A DNA stretch of 64,000 nt, from NCBI GenBank assembly GCA_016946835.1, contig JACVTC010000048.1, positions 1 through 64,000 of the forward strand, read 5' to 3'. A program made the position numbers and the translations under genes. Of this stretch, positions 44,657 through 57,464 are shown in pieces (position 1 is the first letter of the stretch; each line of letters opens with the position of its first letter). The DNA comes from Neocallimastix lanati (nom. inval.). Lineage: Eukaryota; Neocallimastigomycota; Neocallimastigomycetes; Neocallimastigales; Neocallimastigaceae. A model generated the notes under the pieces. It was not told the origin of the DNA. It made no database searches and saw only the letters and a program-made list of their open reading frames with translations.

Positions 44657-45222
44657 TGTAACAGATACATGGTAACTTCAAGCCTATCCAATGATAGTTC
44701 TTTGTTTACGTTAACATATCTCTAAACAGTTAGCAACTTCGGCTAATCAAATAAAATCTTTTCTTAAACTTCGTACATTAAATTTTATTATTTTATAGTT
44801 TATTTTATAGTTAATTATATATTAAATATTTAGTTAAATATATTTTATTTAGTTGATTAGTAAACTAAGTTAAATTAAATTATTTACCAATCATAAAATT
44901 ATTAACATGTATAAAAATAACTGAACTTGTAACTGTAACGCACTAGCGTTACTATTAACATAAATTGTTAAAATGAATATTAATATAAGTAAAAATATGA
45001 TTATTAAATAAATAAATTACCCTGTGTAAGCCCAGTAACTAATATGAAATAGAGTTATAAAGTGCTGCGCTATATTCCAGAGTATTAGAAATAAGTAATT
45101 ATAATTATAATTAATTTTAGTGTTTATTATTAACAACTCGAATAGAGAGGTGTTAAGTTATCTTAGCCTTTAAAATTAGTTATTATTCGTTATTTTAGTT
45201 AATAATAAACTTACCTTTTACA
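44657..45222. repeat. LTR-like repeat, first of a tandem pair
   Basis: TGTAACAGATACATGG...CTTACCTTTTACA, 566 bp with TG...CA ends. Followed after exactly 5 bp (CAATA) by a second copy. The ends are symmetric (TGTAA/TTACA), so orientation is unclear. Confidence 0.65.
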
Positions 45223-45227
45223 CAATA

Positions 45228-45789
45228 TGTAACAGATACATGCTAACTTCAAGCCCATCCAATGATAGTTTTTTGGTTACGTAACGTATCTTAGAACAGT
45301 TAGCAATTTCGGCTAATCAAATAAAATCTTATCTTAAATTTCGTATATTAAATTTTATTATTTTATAGTTTATTTTATAGTTAATTATATATTAAATATT
45401 TAGTTAAATATATTTTTAGTTAGTGATTAGTAAACTAAGTTAAATTAAATTATTTACCAATCATAAAATTATTAACATGTATAAATAATAATTGAACTTG
45501 TAACTGTAACGCACTAGCGTTACTATTAATGTAAATTGTTAAATATTAATATTAATAAATAAAAATATAATTATTAAATAAATTTACCCTGTGTAAGCCC
45601 AGTAACTAACAACAAATAGAATTATAAAGTGCTGCGCTATATTCTAGTGTAATAAGAATAAATAATTATAATTATAATTAATTCTAGTGTTTATTATTAA
45701 CAACTCGAATAGAGAGGTGCTAAGTTATCTTAGCCTTTAAAATTAATTATTATTCGTTATTTTAGTTAATAATAAACTTACCTTTTACA
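45228..45789. repeat. LTR-like repeat, second of a tandem pair
   Basis: 562 bp, about 93-95% like the first copy by eye (small indels and substitutions). Confidence 0.65.
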
Positions 45790-45790
45790 A

Positions 45791-46340
45791 TGGTACAGTC
45801 TTGAAGAGTTTTAATAATAAAATAATATATTCTAATAACTAAAGAAAATTTTATATTCTATTTTATTATTCTAATTTATTATTTTAATTTAATAATCTAA
45901 ATATTAAATAATTTAACTAAACTAAAATAACTAAAAATAATTTTAAACATAATCTAAATAATCTAATTATTCATCAATAATTATTAACTCTAAACATTAA
46001 ACACAAAATCTTAAAACACTTAAAAACAACACTCAAATTATTTTTAATTTAACTTTATTTAAAATAAACTATTTTATTTTTATTGTTTAATCTATTCTAA
46101 TTTTATTATTTGAACTATTCTAATTTAATTATTTAACTATTCTAATTTAATTATTTAAACAAATTTTATTTCAATTTAACTATTTAATTTTATTATTTAA
46201 CTCTAAAATAACAAAAGAATAATACAATAATAAAGTTGTAGTTGTAAGAAAAAGAAAGAGAACTAAAGTATTGTACTATTTTGTTCTTTTTATACATTTA
46301 GAATAGTTATTTGATTAGAATAAAAATTTAATAATAAAAT
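45791..46340 (-). repeat. Relic LTR of the F family (minus)
   Basis: TGGTACAGTC... read on the minus strand ends GACTGTACCA, like LTR F (CTTGTACCA). The block GTAAGAAAAAGAAAGAGAAC and TAAAGTATTGTAC near 46230-46275 is the complement of one in F (13265-13310). The far end is not resolved. Confidence 0.6.
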
Positions 46341-46369
46341 TTTAATAATAAAAAATTGTATTATGTTTT

Positions 46370-46616
46370 ATTTTCTTAATATTTTAATCTTTATTTTACT
46401 TTTTTTTTTATTTTTATTTATTTTATTTTTATTTTATTTTTATTTATTTATTTTATTTTTATTTTTATTTCTATTTATTTATTTTATTTTTATTTTTATT
46501 TCTATTTATTTATTTTTATTTTTATTTATTTATTTTATTTTTATTTATTTATTTTATTTTTATTTATTTATTTTATTTTTATTTTATTTTTATTTTATTT
46601 TTATTTCTTTTTTTAT
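46370..46616. repeat. ATTTT/ATTT simple-sequence tract
   Basis: T-rich microsatellite of ATTT, ATTTT and ATTTATTT units; the open frame through it is meaningless. Confidence 0.9.
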
Positions 46617-46802
46617 GTGTGTGTTATAGATATATATAATATAGTATAAAATTTTATAAGTTTACAAACACTTTAGATAATAGATATTATTAAAAATATA
46701 TATATATATATATATATATTTTTTATAACTTACATTGTTTACAAGATTAAAATATTTTATAATTATTGTTTATTAAATTATATCGTTATAGTTATATATA
46801 TG

Positions 46803-47011
46803 AGGTTCGAAATACACTTCGACCACCTACAAGAAATATATTTTTAGGTTCGAATAACACTCGACCACCTAAGGAAAATTCAATATTATTGGTTCGAATA
46901 CCCTTCGATCACCAAAAGAAGATATAATTATTTGAAGGTTATAAGCTAGAATGACACTTCGACCACTTATAATAACAATTATTTGGTTCGAAATACACTT
47001 CGACCATCAAA
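46803..47011. repeat. Array of five covarying hairpins (relic leader)
   Basis: Hairpins at 46803-46828, 46844-46872, 46889-46915, 46939-46972 and 46982-47011. Inner stem TCGAA/TTCGA or close, 5-6 nt loops (ATACAC, TAACAC, TACCC, TGACAC, ATACAC). Outer stems AGGT/ACCT, TTAGGT/ACCTAA, TTGGT/ACCAA, TTATAAG/CTTATAA, TTTG/CAAA. Same design as the array before gag in element A, with unrelated sequence. Confidence 0.8.
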
Positions 47012-48012
47012 TCAAACAGGTAATAAAAAAAATAATAGTAGTGTTTCTTCATTGGCACAAAATTCACTTGACCACCGAATAAGGGCAATAGACAATTATT
47101 TGGAATGCAGTAAACTAGAATTTCTTATGTAGCACGGAATAAATTAATTGCTAAATTAAAAAAAATTAATTAGGAAAATTTATAAATGTTTCTTATTATT
47201 AACTTTTATATTTTTCGGATCCGCAAATTCTTTACAGGGCCGTTCGACCTCCACTGTTGAACCGCCAGAATAGCGAATATAACAGAGTAGTGTGTGCCTG
47301 TACAAACACGGGACCTTACCACTTTTTCTATTCTGTTATCACTTGTATCACTAGACCTTATTCAATAATGCTCTACTACCTCCCTATGTGTAAAGCAATC
47401 CTTCTCCTACTCTCTAATATAAACGTCTAATTTTTATATCTATATATATCAACAGTCTTGGTATCAATATATAGATATTATATATATGTATATATTTACA
47501 AATTTGAATTTATAATTTCAATTATAATTTAGTCGATAATATAAATACGAATTACTATATACACTTAATTGTAACAAAGCCTTAAGCTAAGGAGTTTTTC
47601 ATCCAACGGCCGCCGATTACAATAAGTTGTAAATTGTATAAAAGTATTCTTATATTAATGAATAAATATATAATAATTAAATTATTATTCTTACTAATTT
47701 TCTTACTAATTAGTACTTCATAGGAATAAATGTTTCAAAGTTTTATATCACACTGTTTCTCTTGCACAAACAGAAATATAACAACTTTGCTGAGTGAAAT
47801 TATTTATCCAATTAATATAGTAAGAACGTAAGTGCTACTTTAAATTTGTAGTATTTATTTATATATTTTTTATTTTTTTTTTAATTTTAACTAAATATTT
47901 ATAAAATTTTAATTTTAATTTTATATTTTCAATTTTATTCTAGTATATATATATATATATTTTTAAATAAATAAAATTGTGTATGTTTTAATATCAATTT
48001 TTAATTTTGAAT
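47012..48012. other. Relic leader of a minus-strand gypsy element
   Basis: Lies between the hairpin array and a minus-strand LTR/primer-site junction. It includes a GC-richer part (47220-47420) and a short one (47575-47625), reminiscent of structured parts of the element A leader. No coding sequence. Confidence 0.4.
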
Positions 48013-48045
48013 TCTCCGATATCTCCACCAAAATTTATGTTATGG
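48013..48045 (-). other. LTR end and primer site of a minus-strand relic
   Basis: On the minus strand CCATAACA, 7 nt, then TGGTGGAGATATCGG: the same LTR end, spacing and primer site as element A. The rest of the LTR should extend right from 48038; its far end is not clear (perhaps near 48637). Confidence 0.75.
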
Positions 48046-48769
48046 CTTGAGGAATTCAAAAAAAAAAAAAATTATATAATATTAAAACATTAAATAAAAA
48101 GAAAATTTATTGCACACAATAATTTTTATTTCATTTCTTAATAATTATTTTATATTTATTTATGATTGTATGGCTTTATTTTAAAATATTTATAAGCCAC
48201 ATTGCAAAATGCACTATTACGAAATGCACTATCCCCATAAATATTAATAATAATTTGATATACATTATATATATATAGAAATCTTTTTTTTTTTTTTTTT
48301 TTTTGAAGTATATTTTTAATTAAATTATTTTAATATTGCGATGATGGTATAAATGGATAAATTTAATAATGAAAATAATTTAAAATAATTAATTTTTTTT
48401 TTTTTTTTCTTATTTTTAAATATTTTTATATTTTTATTGGTATTATTTTAATTTAACTCTTTTAGTTAAAGAAAAAAATTAAATAATTATATATTTCATT
48501 TATTTTTAATATTAATTTGGTTATTGCCATAAATTAAAAATTAATATGATAATTAATTTATAGTCATCCAAGTTTTTCCACAGTCTTTTGAAAAAATCTA
48601 ATGTTTCACAAAACAATATAAAAATTTAATAGTATTACCAATTAGAATAATTATAATAATTGAAAAAAAAAAATTAATAATTTAAAATAGCTTATATAAT
48701 TAAAATAATAAATAATAATAATAAATAATAAATAATAATAATAAATGATAATAAATAATTAATAAATAA
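48046..48769. other. AT-rich DNA, probably the decayed LTR of the minus-strand relic
   Basis: T runs and an AATAAT microsatellite (48700-48768). No gene seen. Confidence 0.4.
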
Positions 48770-49290
48770 TGATATAAAATGAAATATTCAAACCTTAATT
48801 AATATAAAATTAGTTTTATTATTCAAACATAAATTAATGTCATAAATCAAATTTAAATCTAATGATTTTACAACAATTTCAATATGTGGCTTGATTTTTA
48901 TATATTAATTATATTTATAATTAATAATAAATTTTATAGAAATCAATGTTTTAATTATATTCTTATTATTTTATATTTATATTTATATAGTTATTAAATA
49001 TTTCCTTAAATAATAATTATTAATAGTTTATTCTAATAACAAGAACAATTAATTAAATAGTTAATTATAACTAAATAACATAAAAATAAAGCATTTCTCT
49101 GAATTAAGAGAAGTCGCTGTAGTCGTTGTTGTGTAAAAGTTAAGATTAAAAGTTATAAGAAAGTTGTTAAATAGTCTTTTTAAATATATGTAGTTTCTAT
49201 ATAAAATTAAATAAATAAATAAATAATAAATTAATAAATTTAATAAATAAATCCCAACAAAAGTACATCGAACTTTTGAGTTGTATACCA
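48770..49290 (+). repeat. Solo LTR, element B family
   Basis: TGATATAAAATG...GTTGTATACCA, 521 bp, closely matching 2842-3393 with a few indels. Flanked by ATAA on both sides (48766-48769 and 49291-49294), a 4-bp target duplication. Confidence 0.85.
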
Positions 49291-49643
49291 ATAATAAATG
49301 ATAATTAATAAATAATAAATAATAAATAATCATTGAAATGAACAAAGAAAAACTGGTCATTATAAAAAAAAAAAACGGCTGATTTATTATTAAATTGTTA
49401 ATATTTTTTTTTTATCTACTTAATTAATAAACACTGTAATAAAATTTTAATTCATATTTTTAATTTATAATTCTTTAAATCTTCTAAATGATTTAAATAT
49501 AATTATATATTAATAAATAAATAAATATTTAAGTAATAGTAAATAAGTAAATAAATAAATGATAAAAGTAGTAAAAAAAAAAAAAAAGAATATATATATA
49601 TAAAAGATTGAAGATCAATTTAAATCAAAAGTTATTGCTAAAA

Positions 49644-49674
<31 letters not shown>

Positions 49675-49974
49675 CCTTATTTATTAGTATAAATTTCAAT
49701 TTAATGTTTTCTAAAAAAAAAAAAAAAAATTCATCAAGAGTGAGAAAGCCATGATATTATATTCATTGTCTCATAAAATTTTATCTTCTTTCTTAAAATT
49801 TATAACTTTATTTAAATTTAATATTCTTTGTTATGTTTCATTCGAATGTGGTGCATTTCAATTTTTATGATATAAATTTTCAATACGCCATTTATTTTTA
49901 TTGGCTTGTAAAATTTTATGTTAACGCCATAAAAAATTTTAATACAATTATATGTAAAAAAAAATAAATGTATA
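49291..49974. other. AT-rich DNA
   Basis: A runs and ATAAAT repeats; no gene seen. Confidence 0.6.
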
Positions 49975-50330
49975 AATAAATAAATAAATAAAAAATATAA
50001 AAAATAAAATAAAATAAATAGTAGAATATGAATATAAAATACAGATTGAATAAACTAAAGTAAAATAAAGTATAATAAAGTAAAATAAAATAAAATAAAA
50101 TAAAATAAAATAAAATAAAATAAAATATAATAAAATAAAATAAAATAAAATAAAATAAAATAAAATAAAATATAATAAAATAAAATAAAATAAAATAAAA
50201 TAAAATAAAATAAAATAAAATAAAATAAAATAAGATAAAATTAAATAAAATAAATATTGAATGTAATAATAAAAAAGTACAAGTATATAAAACAAAGTAA
50301 ATATTTATTATTATTTTTTATTAAAGAATG
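49975..50330. repeat. TAAAA microsatellite with left inverted arm
   Basis: A long (AAAAT)n tract at 50080-50250. The pieces TAGTAGAATATGAATATAAA and ACAGATTGAATAAA (50020-50055), and TTTTTTATTAAAGAATGTTA near 50315, are inverted copies of sequence in 50507-50870. Confidence 0.7.
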
Positions 50331-50555
50331 TTAAAGACAATTTTATTTTTAAAAATAAAATGTTTTATTTAATAATATATGTTATAAAGCAAAAAAATCA
50401 TTTATATTTAATGAGATTATTAATATAATATTGTTTTGTATATTAAATCACATCATTAATTGAATATAAAAAAAATGTAAAAAATTTTCATTTCTAAAAC
50501 ATTGATTTTTAATATTCTTTAATAAAAAATAATAATAGATATTTATTTTATTTTA

Positions 50556-50870
50556 TTTTATTTTATTCAATCTGTACTTTATATTTAATATTCTACTATT
50601 TATTTTATTTTATTCAATCTGTACTTTATATTTAATATTCTACTATTTATTTTATTTTATTTTATTCAATCTGTACTTTATATTTAATATTCTACTATTT
50701 ATTTTATTTTATTTTATTCAATCTGTACTTTATATTTAATATTCTACTATTTATTTTATTTTATTTTATTCAATCTGTACTTTATATTTAATATTCTACT
50801 ATTTATTTTATTTTATTTTATTCAATCTGTACTTTATATTTAATATTCTACTATTTATTTTATTTTATTT
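50556..50870. repeat. 52-bp minisatellite, six copies
   Basis: Unit contains CAATCTGTACTTTATATTTA and ATATTCTACTATTTATTTTA; starts of CAATCTG at 50568, 50615, 50667, 50719, 50771 and 50823 (47 then 52-bp steps). Confidence 0.9.
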
Positions 50871-51044
50871 TATATACTTGTACTTATATTATTACATTCT
50901 TTATTCATTTATTTATTTATTTATTTATTTATTTTACAAATAATTGAAAAACTAATTTTTCAAAATTAATATTAAGAATAATATTGGATAATTAATATAA
51001 TAATTTTAATTATATAATTAAAAAATATTTATAAAAATATAGAA

Positions 51045-52440
51045 ATGGAAGAAAATCTAATTATTGATGTAAGTGAGTCTAATAAAGGAAAAGAGCAAAT
51101 TATTATTAATAAAAAATATAAATTTAAATTTTCATATATAAGAAAAGATAATTCCAAAGTTTATAAATGTACCGAATATAAAAAAAATAAATAAATGTAA
51201 ATCTTTTATTATTTTAAATGATAAGAAAGAAATCTTAAAGTATGATAGTTCACATAATCATCCTGAAAAAGAATACGATGTATCTCTATCTATAATGAAA
51301 CATAAAATTAAAGATGGAATTGAAAAAAGTTCAATTTCTTTTGGTATAAAAATAAAACCTTATATAATAAAATTTCTAAAGAAATGGGACTTATATGTCC
51401 AGAATATAATTCAATTAAATCCCAAATATCAAGAAATTTAAATAAAAAACTACCATCCAATGTAACAACATTTGCTGAAATTCCTAGTGAATCTGAATAT
51501 TATAAAACAAAGCGAGGTGAAAATTTTATGATATTCAAAAATTCTAATTTAATAATTTTTCAATTTCCTTTTCAATCACAATTATTTAAGGAGAATAATG
51601 ATGATATATTTGTTGATGATAAATTTTTTATTGCCCCTAAATTTAGTTATCAAATATTTATTACAAGAACATATGCTAAAGAATTAGATAGTTTTTACAA
51701 TACTTCTTTTGCAATATTAAAAAATAAAGAACAAGAAACATATAAAACATTATTTGAAAAATTAAAAAAAAAGCTAATATATGTAATAATATTATAATTG
51801 AACCGAAAAATTTGCATTGTAATTTTGAAAGGGACATATCCAAAGCAGCAAAAACAATATTTCCTAATACAAATATTAAATTTTTGCATTTGACATTATA
51901 AAAAATCACTAGAAATTAAAAAAAAATAAATTATGCTCTAATGAAGTAAAAAATGATAATAATATATTTATTTATTATAAAGCTAGTTCAAATTTATTAT
52001 ATATAAATCCTGAATACATATTTGATATTTATGTTATAATTAAAATTAAATCCATTAAAAATAATTATTTTCAATTTTTAAAATTTATAGAATATTTTTA
52101 TAAAACATATTTAGTTAATTATGATATAAAAATTTGGAATTATTATAATAATATGGAGCATATAACAAACAATGCCTCAGAATCATTCAATAATTATTTA
52201 CATAATTTATTTCCAGCAAAACCATCTCTTTTTATGAATTAATAGTTAAATTTAATGAACTTGAACATTTACTATATTATGATTATCAAAGAAAAATAAG
52301 AGGAATTTGGAAAATAAAAAAAAAATAGCAATAAATAAAGCTAATGAAATCAGTGTCTTAATTGAATGCTACAAAAATATTGAAGCCAAGCTAATTGATG
52401 CTAAATGGAATAGAAATAATATTATTTATTTTGTGATTTG
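51045..52440 (+). pseudogene. Decayed FLYWCH/MULE-type transposase
   Basis: Begins ATGGAAGAAAAT. A FLYWCH-like C2H2 region has YKC near 51165 and CKSFIILNDKKEILKYDSSH-NH near 51197-51265, with a frameshift near 51190. After a second frameshift near 51370, ICPEYNSIKSQISRNL and DIFVDDKFFIAPKFSYQIFI follow; the latter is the first catalytic-Asp block of MULE transposases. QETYKTLFEKLKKK comes next, a further break near 51775, and SKAAKTIFPNTNIKFLHLT. After more stops come ASSNLLYINPEYIF and HITNNASESFNNYLHNLFPA (about 52155-52215). Mutator-like elements use a DDE transposase. At least four breaks, so inactive. No terminal repeats were identified with confidence. Confidence 0.65.
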
Positions 52441-53444
52441 ATTGTTTAACTGATTTAAATAATATAATATAAATATTACTTTATAATAAATAATTAAGAA
52501 ATGAGGAATGACCAAACGAAATAATCAAAATTCTGTCATTCAAAAATTTAATTTATAAAGTTTATTAAGTTTATACAGTTAAAATAAATATTCAAATACG
52601 ACGTATAATTAATAGTTTTATCATTATAACTATTATCATTTTTAATAACATTTAAATAAAAGAATTATTATTAATAACTTTTATATTTTTATATAATTTT
52701 TATATTAAAAGCATTTAAATAAAAGAATTATAATCATAAAATCTAACCATTACATGATTTATTTAATTATTCACTTAATTTAAAAATAGAAGTAACAAAA
52801 TAATACAATAAAATAATATTATGTAGAATAATAAAGCTCTAGCCACATATTTATATATATCACATGAAAAATTGGCGTAATGCAACCTCCTCGTTTCATT
52901 CATCATTCATATTAGCCAATATATATATACATAAATATATACATATACTTATACATATATATAGCATATATATACATATATATATGTTTTATTAGTTATT
53001 TATTATTAATTATTTAATTATTTATTATTTATTATTTATTAATTAAAGTTCTTTTTTTTTTTTTTTATTTAATTATTATATATTTATTAGTAAATATATA
53101 TATCTTATATATAACGTTCTTTATTTTTATATGATATATTAATGTTTATTCATATAATAAATTCTATTTATTTATTATTTATTAGAGTTTATAAATAATT
53201 AACATAATTTTATAAATTTCTATTTTTATTTTATATATATATAACTTTTTTTTATGTCATCAAATTTCTTATTTCTCTAATTATTATTAATGCTTAAAGA
53301 AAGTACAAATTAATTAATTTTTTACTAACTATTGGCATTTCATTCATTCTTATTTTTCTTTTAATTCTTTTTAATTCTTTTTAATTCTTAACATTTTCTA
53401 GATCACACTTTTGTTTCAAAAATTAAAATTTTTCTTTTTTTCTT

Positions 53445-53488
<44 letters not shown>

Positions 53489-56400
53489 AAACAGCATAGA
53501 TATAAATGTATGTGATAAAAAATAGTCTTTGATAAAATAAAACCATATATATATAATGAATAAATATAACTGTAATAATTATAGTATCAAAAAAATATAT
53601 ATAAATTTAAAAGTATTAAAGTATTTTTAAAAATAATGTATTTTATTTAATAATTTTGGATTTGTAGTTAAACTTCAATGTTTTTTTTTTTTTTTTTTTT
53701 TTTATTATTATTGCATCTCATTTTTAACTTTAAATGATCATGTTTTTCATGTTTTTTTTTTTTTTTTTTGTTTTGTTTTGGAATGATGAACATAATTTTA
53801 TTTATAGTATAATTGATATTCTAATAATAATTATAGTTTATGTTTAAAATAATTACAATTTATAATAATTATCATTTTAGGTTTATAATAATTACAATTT
53901 ATAATAATTATAGTTTATATCAATAGAGTAAAATGACCATTAATAAATTATGGAATTCAATTAGTAAGCTATTTTGAATGGTTGACTCTTATTACAATGC
54001 CATAAATTCATGATTAACTATTATGTTTATTAAAAGAAAAACCAAAATTATATTATTATTGGGTATTCCAAAAGACATCTTATAGTATTTGGCTGAAAAT
54101 CTTTCATGGAAAATAATAATGGTTGTACGGTGAATTCTTATTTTTTATTTCATTTTTATGTTGAATAATGACATAACGAATCATTTTATAATGTAAATCA
54201 AAAAATAATAATTAGAATTAAATAATTGAATAATAAATAATTGAATAATAAATAATTGAATAATAAATAATAAATAATAAATAATAAATAATAAATAATA
54301 AATAATAAATAATAAATAATTAAATAATGAATAATAAATAATAAATAATAAATAATAAATAATAATAAATAATGAGTTTGGTATTTTTATATTTATTTAA
54401 ATTATTGAATTATTTAATTTTTTTTTTTTAAAATGTCATAAAAATGATAAGATGACATTTTAAAAAAAAATTAAATATTTCAGTTTATCAAATTAATATA
54501 TATACAATGTAATATATTGAAGCATAATATAAAATATATATAAATATTAATTTTTTATTATATTACAATTTGTAAATTATATTTTTAAATAATTTAATAA
54601 GTATTATGGTTTGTATAAAATATTATTCATAAAGTAAAAAAAGTTAAAATTATTGATGGTAATAAATATTATCATAACTTAATAATATTTTATTATTATT
54701 TAATAGTAATTAATTATTATTATATATTTATGTTTTATTATTTTTATTATTTTTGTATAAATTAAAATAGAAATTAATTTATTTTTTCATTTATCAAAAT
54801 AAATATATTATTTGTTATAAAAGGAAAATTTAAATTAAATTAAATTATTTTAATAAAAAAAGTTTAAATAAGATTAGAATGTACCATTCTTTTTCATTTT
54901 CATTATATTAAATTTTTGATTAAATTAAAATTAATAATTAAATTGTCAACAAATTTAAAGTTAAGGATGATTTTATTTGATAATGAAAAAAATTTTTTAA
55001 TTTTATGAAAAGATTTTTTTAATTTAATTTTTATTTTTATTTTATTTTTATTTTATTCTATTATTCAGGTTTAATTTTATTTTTAGAGAAAAGAACCAAC
55101 CAACCATTAATAAAAAATATACAAACTAACAAAAGAAAAAAAAACAAAGAAATAAAATAAAAAGAAAAATTAAATTAATGTAATAATTTTTATTGTCTTT
55201 TATTTTTATTTTTTTTTATCTTTTCTTTTTAATTATAATAATTATCACAAAGATTTTGGTAATATTACATGGATTCTTTTAAAAATATTATGGTACTTTA
55301 ATTTCATTATAATAATAATAATAAAAATAAAATATGAATTGTAATTTGCTTTTATAATTAATATATATTTCTATATATTTATTTATTAATAAATATTATA
55401 AATAAAAACTATTATAAATATATTTAATTATATATAGATAATTCTATATTTACACAAATATAAATATAAATAATAAATATAAATAAATATAAATATAAAT
55501 AATAAATATAAATAAATATAAATATAAATATAAATATAAATAATATATAATAAATATAAATATAATTATGAATATAAATAATATATAATAAATATAAATA
55601 TAAATATTAAATAATATATAATAAATATAAATAAATATATTTTTTAGAAAAAATTTTTAAATATTTTTTCTTTTACATATTTTTTCTTTTTTTATATATT
55701 TATATGGCAATTTGATATTTAATAAAGTAATTTATTATTACATTATGACACCCACTTTCATATAGGCAGTTGAACAGAGTGTTCAGCTTTGGTGCTTTGT
55801 GAAAGAAAGAAAAATAAATATTATATCTAATAAATATTTATTTAATATTTTTATTTATTTTTATAAATATATATATATTAACATTAAAACAAAATAAATA
55901 AACAGAAAAGAAAAAAATTAAAAACACAATACAATAAATTCAAACACAGATAATGTTAGTATTATTATAATGCGAAAATATATATATATATATAAATTTA
56001 AATATATATCATTGAAAGTGTAATAAATAAATAAATAAAAATTATTACACACTGTAATGATTCATGTTTAATAATAATTAGTTATCCATAACATTTATCA
56101 TATTTAATATTGATTATTTATTATTTATTATTTACTATTTACTATTCACTATTTACTATTTTCTATTTACTATTTATTATTTACTATTAATGTTTACTAT
56201 TTACTATTTACTCTATTTACTATTTATAATAAAGTTTTTAATACTTTATAATTAATATTTAATATATAATACTTAATATTTACTATTTAATATTGAATAC
56301 TTATTATTTAATATTTAATATTTATTATTTAATACTTTATATTTAAATTATAAAATTTAATATTTATTATTTATTATTAGAGAACTCTTATTTATTAATT

Positions 56401-57431
56401 AATAATTTTTAAAATCTTTTTATTTAATATTTAACATAAAAATTTTTTAAATAATTTTGTCTTGATTGTAATTATTTTTAAATATTGGTATTGGTTTTTG
56501 AACCTTTAGTATTATGAAAAATGCTTTTAACGACTTTGAAAATAGCACTAAATTTCATTTGGATTTTATTATTATTATTTATTATTTATTTATTATTATT
56601 TATTATTTATTATTACTTATTTATTATTTATTTATTGTTTATTATTTATTATTTATTATTTATTTATTATTTATTATTCATTATTATTTATTATTATTTA
56701 TTATTTATTTATTATTTATTTATTATTTATTTATTATTTATTTATTATTTATTTATTGTTGTTTATTTATTATTTATTTATTATTTATTATTATTTATTA
56801 TTAAAAAAAAAAAAAAAGATTAAGTAGTAGATATTTATATCTATTAAAAATTTCTATTTTGATATATAATTGAACACAAATAAATGTAGATATTCTATAC
56901 AGACTGTTTCTTCCTTTTGTATTCTTCTACTATAATTAAAATTTATAATATTTTGTTATATTAGAAAATTAAAATTTAATTAAAATGTATCAAACATTAT
57001 TAATATAATATAAAAATTTAATATATAATTATATTATTTACAATTATTGATAATAAAATGAAATTATATATTGATAATAAACAAATAAAATGAATAAATT
57101 ATAACATAAAATTATAAAATATTTTCTTTTAGTATTTAAATAAATATAAACAATTAAATGATTATAATAAATTGGTAAAATAATATTTAAAATATAATAT
57201 TAATATATATAAAATAAATGTTAATACTACTATTAATAAAATAATAAAGAATTCATAATTTATTATTTTTTTAATTTTTTTTTTTTTTTTACTTTTATAT
57301 ATTTTGTACTAATACAGTTTATTCCGATATACAACCTCTATAATTTATATTATACGAAATGTAATGTAAGAAATTTTAATGTGCTACATTTACTGCGTAA
57401 TATACCCTCCATATTTATATTTAATTGCATA

Positions 57432-57464
<33 letters not shown>

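Noticed and set aside
46363-46629. Open frame of Phe/Leu/Ile/Tyr that looks like a membrane protein
   Set aside because: It is a pure ATTT/ATTTT microsatellite; the hydrophobic residues are a by-product of TTT and ATT codons. The same applies to 49948-50295 and 56514-56823.
49061-49360. 99-aa minus-strand ORF
   Set aside because: It lies over a solo LTR and simple repeats with hydrophobic low-complexity content; no gene support.
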